A stretch of 33,508 bases of DNA, from positions 1-33,508 of the forward strand of contig CAMUZZ010000012.1 of assembly GCA_947165355.1 (NCBI GenBank), given 5' to 3'. This document shows positions 16,421-22,681 of this stretch, piece by piece. The DNA comes from an uncultured Clostridium sp. (GTDB lineage: Bacteria; Bacillota; Clostridia; TANB77; CAG-508). Every line of letters starts with the position of its first letter. Within the stretch, counting starts at the first letter, position 1. Under the pieces are notes generated by a model. The model did no database searches and was not told the origin of the DNA. It was given only the letters and a program-made list of their open reading frames with translations. The translations under genes were made by a program, and so were the position numbers.

Positions 16421-17956
16421 TTACCCCTCCACGTCTTCAAGTGATTTAAGCTCTTTATCACCTACGGATTTTTTCGCTTGTTCAATTGTTCGTTCTACAG
16501 CACTTAACTTTTCTTTTAGCTCTATTTGCTTATCATCTACTTCTTGTAATTTTGTTGGCTCTTCTGCATTTTGTTTACCTTTTTTTGCATCAAGATTTTC
16601 TGGAATTGTTACATCTAGTTCACCTTTTATATATGCTTTAATTGTTGCCCTTGCTGTTTTGTCACATATAAATTTTCCATAAGCTTCCATGTATGCTAAA
16701 CACTTGTTAACATCTTCTTCTGTTGGCTTTACTGGCTCTCCATTTATAATTATTTCTACGTTGCTAATATAGAATTCTTTGTCGAATGGCTTTTTGTATT
16801 GTTCAAATTCCTTTTTCTTTAGATATAAACCTCTGATTATATTGTTTTCCATTTTTTGTTGCTTTGCAAAAGTAATTAAGTCTTCTATTCCTGTTTTAGA
16901 GCATTGTATATATTCTTCAACAGACATTTTTCCAGTTCCTAATTTTGCTGCTTTATCACGTAATCCAAAAAAGTTTCTTCTTTGCATATTATCAATTTCT
17001 TTTTGCTCTTCTCTTGTATGACCAGTTCTATTAATTCCCAACTTATTATAACCATTGACATCATATCCTTCAAAATCGTAACCTTCTGCATTAAATTTTC
17101 TACCAGTTTCTTTATGTACATGATCTCGATTAAAGCCATTTGCATCATATCCTTCACGATTATATCCTTCTTTGTCTATTCCATCTTTATTGAAACCATC
17201 TCTATCATACCCATACTGATTGTAGCCTTCTCTGTTGTATCCTTCTACGTCATATCCAGACCTAGAATATCCCTCTTTATCTCTTCCTTTCCTATCGAAT
17301 CCATATTTATCGTAACCTTCTCTATCATATCCAGCAATGTCATATCCATATTTACTATAGCCTTCTCTATCTCTTCCTAAACGATTATACCCTTCCTTAT
17401 TATATCCATCTCTGCCATATCCTGCAGGACTAAATCCGTTTTCATCAAATCCTTCTCTATCGTATCCGTACCTGTTACGACCGTTTCTGTCAAATCCGCT
17501 TCTATCGTATCCAGCCTTGTTATAACCTTCTCTATCTATTCCGAATCTGTTAAATCCGTTTCTTTTGTATCCATCCTTATCGTACCCTAACTGGTTATAT
17601 CCTTCTCTATCTATTCCTTTTCTATTGAAGCCTTTCTTGTTATAACCTTCTTCATCATAGCCTTCAATATCAAATCCTTTTGGGTTAAATTTTGTACCCG
17701 TTTTTTTGTGCACCCCATCTGCATTAAAGCCATTTTTCCCAAAACCATATTCGTCTATCCCATTTACATCAAAGCCTTCAGCATCGTACTTAGTGCCTGT
17801 GTCTCTATGTATTCCATTTTTATCAAAACCATTTTTATCATAGCCATCTTTATCGTAACCTGCTGTATTATATTCAGTTCCAGTAGATACATGCTTTCCA
17901 TCTTTTCTAAATCCATTTTTGTCACCACCGTCTTCTATTGTATCCTTGGGGGTCAT
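16421..17956 (-). CDS. left GYDRE pentapeptide-repeat protein, part 2 (C-terminal, after a frameshift)
   Basis: A 511-codon frame holding the main part of the left repeat gene. About residues 15-310 are tandem pentapeptides G-[YFIR]-[DN]-x-x (for example GYDRE, GFNRK, GIDRE), interrupted by 13-residue units of the form GIHRDTGTKYDAE. The last 200 residues are a non-repetitive helical domain beginning GHTREEQKEIDN. The apparent ATG at 17956 has no RBS, and its first residues (MTPKDTIEDG) are out of register with the repeat. Deleting one base near 17930 joins this frame to the one at 17922-18353 as GYNRR-GGDKN-GFRKD. It is therefore a broken gene, a sequencing error or a frameshift event. There is no signal peptide. 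Confidence 0.75.
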   Translation of the reverse strand: MTPKDTIEDGGDKNGFRKDGKHVSTGTEYNTAGYDKDGYDKNGFDKNGIHRDTGTKYDAEGFDVNGIDEYGFGKNGFNADGVHKKTGTKFNPKGFDIEGYDEEGYNKKGFNRKGIDREGYNQLGYDKDGYKRNGFNRFGIDREGYNKAGYDRSGFDRNGRNRYGYDREGFDENGFSPAGYGRDGYNKEGYNRLGRDREGYSKYGYDIAGYDREGYDKYGFDRKGRDKEGYSRSGYDVEGYNREGYNQYGYDRDGFNKDGIDKEGYNREGYDANGFNRDHVHKETGRKFNAEGYDFEGYDVNGYNKLGINRTGHTREEQKEIDNMQRRNFFGLRDKAAKLGTGKMSVEEYIQCSKTGIEDLITFAKQQKMENNIIRGLYLKKKEFEQYKKPFDKEFYISNVEIIINGEPVKPTEEDVNKCLAYMEAYGKFICDKTARATIKAYIKGELDVTIPENLDAKKGKQNAEEPTKLQEVDDKQIELKEKLSAVERTIEQAKKSVGDKELKSLEDVEG

Positions 17957-18353
17957 ATCTTGTTCTAGTTATTTTATGGTACCCACCTCTACTAAATCCA
18001 TCTATATCGTAGCCTTCTTTGTCGTAGCCTTCTTTGTCGTAGCCTTCAGTATCATATTTTGATTTTGTATATCTATTTATACCTCTCTTATTAAATCCAC
18101 GTATATCATAGCCTTCTCTGTCATATCCTTCAGTATCATATTTTGATTTTGTATATCTATTTATACCTTTCTTATTAAATCCATATATATCATAACCGTC
18201 TTTGTCATAACCCCATTTATCATATCCTGCTTGATTTCTGCCAGTTCGGTCATATAAATTTCCAGTCCATTTATTAATGCCATGCCTATTGAAGCCATTT
18301 CTATCAAAACCTTCTTCATCATATCCTTCTATGTCATATCTCTTTTCTCCCAT
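17922..18353 (-). CDS. left GYDRE pentapeptide-repeat protein, part 1 (N-terminal, truncated by frameshift)
   Basis: 143 codons with a good RBS (GAGGAG) and promoter, so this is the true start of the left repeat gene. It begins MGEKRYDIEGYDEEGFDRNG and consists of pentapeptides with 13-residue inserts such as GINRYTKSKYDTE, which occurs twice and indicates recent internal duplication. The repeat runs to GYNRR and then ends in an out-of-register RRW stop inside the overlap with the next frame. The undisrupted product would be about 644 aa, against 710 aa for the right-hand paralogue. Confidence 0.75.
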   Translation of the reverse strand: MGEKRYDIEGYDEEGFDRNGFNRHGINKWTGNLYDRTGRNQAGYDKWGYDKDGYDIYGFNKKGINRYTKSKYDTEGYDREGYDIRGFNKRGINRYTKSKYDTEGYDKEGYDKEGYDIDGFSRGGYHKITRTRYDPQGYNRRRW

Positions 18354-18391
18354 TTCAAACTCCTCACAATCATCTATTTCTTCTTTTCAAT

Positions 18392-18420
18392 ATTATAAAT
18401 ATAATAAACTTTCTTTTCAA
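18392..18420 (-). promoter_or_regulatory. promoter of the left pentapeptide-repeat gene
   Basis: Minus-strand TTGAAA (18420-18415), 17 bp, TATAAT (18397-18392). The right-hand paralogue has the same -35, spacing and -10. Confidence 0.75.
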
Positions 18421-18427
18421 TATTTAA

Positions 18428-18468
18428 CACACAAAAAGAGCCGGATAACATCCAGCTCCTTTTGTGTG
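18428..18468 (-). terminator. terminator of the recombinase-like gene
   Basis: Hairpin CACACAAAAGGAGC-TGGAT-GTT-ATCC-G-GCTCTTTTTGTGTG on the minus strand, with the U run built into the 3' arm, directly after the stop at 18475. Confidence 0.8.
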
Positions 18469-18474
18469 ATTACT

Positions 18475-19413
18475 TTAGAAAAATACATTTGCTACAGCTC
18501 TTGCCTTATCGGCATAACGAATCGAAAGGAAAGATTGATACTTGTTTTCGAGAACACTTGTAGAAATTCCCAAAATGCTTGCCAGAACAGATACTTCAGC
18601 TCCGTTTTTCAGCGCATACACAATAAAAGTATCGCGAAGCTGCGAAAACGAATATCTGTTTACTATGCCAGCCTTCTTAAGGGTTGCTTCCAGATAAAAC
18701 TGCAAAGTTCTTTGCTCTACAATTTTGTCGGAATTTGATAAAACAAAGTCTTCTTTTTTTGCATATGAGTGCTTGTACATGTAAATCCACTTTTCAAGCT
18801 GATGATTTATTGGAACCACCCTTTCATCATCTAACTGAAAAATTTCAACCTTTGACTTAGTTTCCCCTTCAGACTTCATTATTCTGCTCGCTGACTTATC
18901 AACGTAAATAGATAGCTCATTCATGCTGATATCATGCCATTTCAGAGCACAAATCTCTCCAATGCTCATGCCTGCATATAATGCAAGCAGCACCCCAATC
19001 TTTCTCGGGTCATTAGCCTCATCATGTCTGAAATACTTCAAAAGCCTTCTTACCTCCGTGAGTTTCATGAAAGTAATTTTTGCATTTTTCGATATTTCGT
19101 TGCTGCCGATACTTGACGGACTTCCAATTTTGCTACGAATGATCATCCGAATGATGGTAAAAATATTAGAAACTGCTCTATCTTTATACTTTGCCTTGAG
19201 CTGAGTTTCTAAATCCTTCATCTCATCCATCCAGATTACCTCTCCCAGTGTTTTGCCTGCAAGTTCCGGTAAAATCTTTTTATTTACCATGTACCTGTAG
19301 GTAGCCTTCGATGATTTTTTAACATCAACCATCTCAAGCCATTCCTTTGCCGCTTGTTCGAAGGGCATTGCAGCCACTTCCTCATCAATAATCACTCTTG
19401 TTTCCTTCGCCAT
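18475..19413 (-). CDS. tyrosine-recombinase-like protein lacking catalytic residues
   Basis: 312 aa with the integrase layout: an N-terminal SAM-like core-binding domain (about 15-100, KEWLEMVDVKKSSKATYRYMV) and a C-terminal catalytic fold. Box I reads LYAGMSIGE, so Ser150 replaces the first catalytic Arg. Box II reads SFSQLRDTF, with Ser257 for His and Arg260 kept. The third motif reads LGIS, with Ile283 for His, while Tyr292 is at the expected distance. Three of the usual six residues are lost, so DNA cleavage is unlikely; a DNA-binding role is possible (inference). RBS AAAGGAGG. Composition is richer in G+C than its neighbours. It sits alone between the two repeat modules with its own promoter, palindrome and terminator. 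Confidence 0.85.
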   Translation of the reverse strand: MAKETRVIIDEEVAAMPFEQAAKEWLEMVDVKKSSKATYRYMVNKKILPELAGKTLGEVIWMDEMKDLETQLKAKYKDRAVSNIFTIIRMIIRSKIGSPSSIGSNEISKNAKITFMKLTEVRRLLKYFRHDEANDPRKIGVLLALYAGMSIGEICALKWHDISMNELSIYVDKSASRIMKSEGETKSKVEIFQLDDERVVPINHQLEKWIYMYKHSYAKKEDFVLSNSDKIVEQRTLQFYLEATLKKAGIVNRYSFSQLRDTFIVYALKNGAEVSVLASILGISTSVLENKYQSFLSIRYADKARAVANVFF

Positions 19414-19461
19414 AATAGTTTCCTCCTTTGTTGTTTGTATGGCCTTTTTCTTTTGCGTTTT

Positions 19462-19485
19462 CCCTAATAATAATTATTTTTAGGG
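19462..19485. promoter_or_regulatory. 24-bp palindrome in the recombinase-like gene's leader
   Basis: CCCTAA-T-AATAATTATT-T-TTAGGG is nearly perfectly symmetric and lies between the -10 box and the RBS. It could be an operator, perhaps for the protein itself, or an RNA hairpin. Confidence 0.5.
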
Positions 19486-19509
19486 TAGGATACAAAACTC
19501 CTATACTTT

Positions 19510-19538
19510 ATTTTACATAATTTTCCAATTATTGTCAA
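19510..19538 (-). promoter_or_regulatory. promoter of the recombinase-like gene
   Basis: Minus-strand TTGACA (19538-19533), a 17-bp spacer and TAAAAT (19515-19510). Confidence 0.75.
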
Positions 19539-19562
19539 CAAATAGGTCATCTTAAAGAAGTT

Positions 19563-19602
19563 ATAAAAAAAGGCACATGGAAATTAAAAATTTTCATGTG
19601 CC
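19563..19602 (-). terminator. terminator after the deaminase remnant
   Basis: Minus-strand GGCACATG-AAAATTTTTAATTTC-CATGTGCC followed by TTTTTTT. Its sequence is unlike the terminator after the intact deaminase (22614-22673). Confidence 0.85.
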
Positions 19603-19609
19603 CACAAAT

Positions 19610-19899
19610 TTAAGCCGTAAAAACATCTGGATTTTCCTGTTGTAATTTACTTATAATGTCGTCTGTATTTAAACTAAACTTGGTTACATATCCACCTAAA
19701 GAGTCGGCTTTTTCTTTCAAAGCTTCAACATCATCATTTATGTATATTTTTGCCTTTCCTTTACCATTCTTTGCTTCTTGCACTAAATTTGAAACTGGTG
19801 AATTTCCATCAAAAGCAAGAACAACAGATGGCCTTCTTTCAAAAATTTCGTAATTAAAGCTTTTGTATATTCCAAGCTCTTCTTGCTCTGTCGAAATAC
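19610..19899 (-). pseudogene. 3' remnant of a second copy of the large deaminase gene
   Basis: 290 bp homologous to 22682-22971, the last 96 codons of the intact deaminase gene, in the same frame to a TAA stop at 19610. There is no start codon or RBS, and stops (TAA TAA) precede it. By hand alignment, the 130 bp at 19770-19899 are identical to 22842-22971, while 36 of the other 160 positions differ. Homology ends abruptly at 19899. It marks the junction of an old tandem duplication; see findings. Confidence 0.88.
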
Positions 19900-20010
19900 T
19901 TATTTATTAGCTACATTTTATAATTTTTTTCTTCATTTTATTTATCCTTCCTAACCTATATTTTACCTGCATTATATCATAAATTTTTTTATGTACTAAA
20001 AACATTTTAT

Positions 20011-20047
20011 AAAAAAAAACAAAAGAAATATATTTCCTTTGGTTTTT
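20011..20047 (-). terminator. terminator of the right repeat module
   Basis: Minus-strand CAAAGGAAAT-AT-ATTTCTTTTG followed by a run of nine T, just after the stop at 20058. The rest of 19900-20057 is AT-rich with nothing else I can see. Confidence 0.7.
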
Positions 20048-20057
20048 TATACAATGC

Positions 20058-20414
20058 TTACGAAACTTTTAAACCATAAATCAACTTCTTAAGTTCTTCT
20101 TTTTTCTGGTTTATTTTTTCTTCAAGCTCTCTATTTTGCTCTTCATATAATTCAACTAATTTTTTGTAATCATCTTCTTTTATCTCTTCTTCTAATATAG
20201 CACCTCTTTGATAAGCTTTTTGTAATTTAAGTATGCGAGATTTTTCTTCATTTTCCTCTACCTTAATAGCTGCTGTGAATGAAGAATTTTCTTCTTTAGA
20301 AACAACACTACTATTTACATTTTCTTTATTTTGCTTTTTAAACATATTTAATATCTTGTTTTTTATTTTAGTAAAAAAACCTTCTTTATACTCCACTAAT
20401 TCTTTATTTTCCAT
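20058..20414 (-). CDS. small charged coiled-coil protein, partner of the right pentapeptide-repeat gene
   Basis: 118 aa from the ATG at 20414, one base after the stop of the repeat gene, preceded by GGGGGAA. Paralogue of the 16054-16419 product: the N-terminal MENKELVEYKEGFFTKIKNK is identical in both, the linker differs, and the coiled coil (KLQKAYQRGAILEEEIKEDD to the end) is nearly the same. The product is strongly charged and soluble, with a basic amphipathic N-terminal helix. The coupling to the repeat gene, conserved in both copies, argues that the two proteins act together; how is unknown. Confidence 0.82.
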   Translation of the reverse strand: MENKELVEYKEGFFTKIKNKILNMFKKQNKENVNSSVVSKEENSSFTAAIKVEENEEKSRILKLQKAYQRGAILEEEIKEDDYKKLVELYEEQNRELEEKINQKKEELKKLIYGLKVS

Positions 20415-20415
20415 A

Positions 20416-22548
20416 TTATTCCCCCACATCTTCTGGTGATTTAGGATTTTTATCACCCAATGTTTTTTTCGCTTGTTCTATTGTTTGCTCTACTTCACTT
20501 AATTTATTGGTTAGCTCAATTTGTTTATCATCTACTTCTTGTAACTTGGTTGGCTCTTCTGCCTCTTGCCTACTATTTTCTGTATCTAGATTTTCTGGAA
20601 TTGTTATATCAAGTTCTCCTTTTATGTATGACTTTATAACTGCTCTTGCTGTTTTGTCACACACATATTTTCCACATGCTTCCATATATGCTAAACATTT
20701 ATCTACATCTTCTTCTGTTGGTTTTACAGCTTCCCCATTTACCATTATCTCAACACTATCAATGTAAAAATTCTTATCAAATGGCTTCTTATATGCTTCA
20801 AATTCTTTTTTCTTTATATATAAACCTCTAATTATGCTATTTTCCATCTTTTGCTGTTTTGCAAATGTGATTAATTCTTCTATGCTAGTTTTTGAACACT
20901 GCAAATACTCTTCTATGGACATTTTTCCTGTTCCAAGTTTTATTGCCTTATCACGTAATCCAAAGAAATTTTTTCTTTTTGAATTATCTAACTCTTTTTG
21001 CTCTTCTTTTGTATGACCATTTCTGTTAATTCCAGATTTGTTATAGCCACTTGCATCGTATCCTTCATAATCATACCCTTCTGGATTAAATTTCTTACCA
21101 GTTTCTTTATGGATATGGTCTCTATTAAATCCATTTTCATCTAGACCTTCACGGTTATATCCTTCTTTGTCTATTCCATCCTTGTCGAAGCCTTCTCTGT
21201 CGTATCCGAACCTATCATAACCTTCCCTTGTATAACCTTCTTCGTCATATCCAGCAACGCTATATCCTTCTCTATCTCTTCCATTCTTAAATCCATGTCT
21301 ATCGTAACCTTCTCTATCTCGTCCAGAAACATCAAATCCCTTTCTTGTATAACCTTCCTTATCTCTGCCATTCCTGTCAAAGCCTTCTTCATCATATCCT
21401 TCTCTATCATATCCTTGCGAATCTCGCCCATTTTCATTGTATCCATCCAGTCCAAAACCGTCTTTAGTTATACCATTTCTATCAAAACCTGCTCTATCGT
21501 ATCCTTCTCTATTATAACCTTCCCTATCTCGTCCATACTTGTTATAGCCTTCTCTGTTATATCCTTCTTTATCGTACCCTTTTTTATTATATCCTTCTCT
21601 GTCAAAGCCATCCGCATCAAGTCCATATTTATTAAAACCATCTTTATCATATCCGTATATATCCATACCTTCAGGATTATACCTTGTACCTGTTTCCTTA
21701 TGAATTCCTTCTTTGCTCCATCCATACTTATCAAAGCCGTCTTTGTCTAACCCATAAATGTCGAATCCAGCCTTATTATATTTTTTCCCGGTTTGTTTAC
21801 TAATTCCATTTCTGCTCCATCCATATCTGTTAAAACCACTTTTATCGTAGCCTTCTATGTCATATCCAGCAATAGAATATCCTTCTCTATCATATCCTTG
21901 CATATCTAGTCCAGCACGATTATATCCATCTACATCATAACCCAATTCATCATATTTGTTTTTTGTTTTTTTATGTATTCCGTTTCTATCAAATCCTCTC
22001 TTGTTATATCCATCTACTCCGTATCCATCTACATCATATCCTAGCTCATCATATTTTGTCTCTGTTTTCCAATGTATTCCATCTTTATTAAATCCATTTC
22101 TGTTATATCCATTTTTGCCATATCCATCTCTATCATATCCTTGTGCATCTCTGCCATCTTTGTTAAAGCCATATTTATCGTAACCTTTTTTATCAAATCC
22201 TTGTCTGTTAAATCCTTGTGAATCATATCCTTTTCTATCAAACCCATCTTTGTCATATCCATATTTGTCATACCCAGATTTATCATACTTTGTACCAGTA
22301 TCTTTATGATACCCGTCTTTGTCATAGCCTTTTCTATTATATCTAGTACCAGTAGCTTTATGAACTCCTTGTCTATTAAACCCTGTTCTACTAAATCCTT
22401 CCCTGTCATAACCTTTTTTATCTCTGCCTTCTTCGTTAAAACCATCTTTATCGTAACCATCTTTATCGTAACCGCTCAAATTATACTTAGTTCCGGTTGT
22501 TCTGTGAATTCCATATACATCAAATCCTCTGTCATCGTATCTTTTCAT
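20416..22548 (-). CDS. right GYDRE pentapeptide-repeat protein, intact, 710 aa
   Basis: I know no named family that fits with certainty. Residues 1-510 are almost only pentapeptides G-[YFIRL]-[DN]-[RKE]-[x] (GYDKD, GYDRE, GFNRQ, GRDRE), broken at intervals by 13-residue units GIHKxTGTKYNxx. One unit is a residue short (GFKN before GRDRE). Residues 511-710 are a non-repetitive helical domain starting GHTKEEQKELDN, with LGTGKMSIEEYLQCSK, a two-Cys stretch near YMEACGKYVCDKTAR and a coiled-coil end. No signal peptide or membrane segment is seen, so it is cytosolic. Asp-x-Asp-Gly turns recall calcium loops, but that is only a resemblance. It differs from the classic A(D/N)Lxx pentapeptide family. 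Confidence 0.85.
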   Translation of the reverse strand: MKRYDDRGFDVYGIHRTTGTKYNLSGYDKDGYDKDGFNEEGRDKKGYDREGFSRTGFNRQGVHKATGTRYNRKGYDKDGYHKDTGTKYDKSGYDKYGYDKDGFDRKGYDSQGFNRQGFDKKGYDKYGFNKDGRDAQGYDRDGYGKNGYNRNGFNKDGIHWKTETKYDELGYDVDGYGVDGYNKRGFDRNGIHKKTKNKYDELGYDVDGYNRAGLDMQGYDREGYSIAGYDIEGYDKSGFNRYGWSRNGISKQTGKKYNKAGFDIYGLDKDGFDKYGWSKEGIHKETGTRYNPEGMDIYGYDKDGFNKYGLDADGFDREGYNKKGYDKEGYNREGYNKYGRDREGYNREGYDRAGFDRNGITKDGFGLDGYNENGRDSQGYDREGYDEEGFDRNGRDKEGYTRKGFDVSGRDREGYDRHGFKNGRDREGYSVAGYDEEGYTREGYDRFGYDREGFDKDGIDKEGYNREGLDENGFNRDHIHKETGKKFNPEGYDYEGYDASGYNKSGINRNGHTKEEQKELDNSKRKNFFGLRDKAIKLGTGKMSIEEYLQCSKTSIEELITFAKQQKMENSIIRGLYIKKKEFEAYKKPFDKNFYIDSVEIMVNGEAVKPTEEDVDKCLAYMEACGKYVCDKTARAVIKSYIKGELDITIPENLDTENSRQEAEEPTKLQEVDDKQIELTNKLSEVEQTIEQAKKTLGDKNPKSPEDVGE

Positions 22549-22585
22549 AAAAAAAATCCCCTTTTATTACACTTAATCTAACAAC

Positions 22586-22614
22586 ATTATAAAAAATAAT
22601 GCTTTTTATTTCAA
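22586..22614 (-). promoter_or_regulatory. promoter of the right pentapeptide-repeat gene
   Basis: Minus-strand TTGAAA (22614-22609), 17 bp, TATAAT (22591-22586). The RBS is AAAAGGGGA. Confidence 0.75.
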
Positions 22615-22673
22615 CAAAAAATAAGAACATCCATCAAATTTCTCGTAAAAAAAATTTAATAAATGTTCTTATT
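22614..22673 (-). terminator. terminator of the large deaminase gene
   Basis: Minus-strand arms AATAAGAACAT (22673-22663) and ATGTTCTTATT (22630-22620), with an AT-rich loop that can pair further, followed by TTTTTTG. Confidence 0.65.
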
Positions 22674-22681
22674 AAATATAT

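Noticed and set aside
16982..17380. Plus-strand ORF rich in Ile/Phe/Ser, and similar ones at 21295-21750 and 22306-22581
   Set aside because: They are antisense shadows of the pentapeptide-repeat genes, without RBS or promoter.
18475..19413. Integrase responsible for the tRNA-Phe element
   Set aside because: It is 11 kb away from the attachment site, outside the element and lacks key catalytic residues.
16421..22548. CRISPR-like or minisatellite array
   Set aside because: The 15-bp periodicity is fully explained by in-frame pentapeptides; there are no fixed-length repeats with unique spacers.
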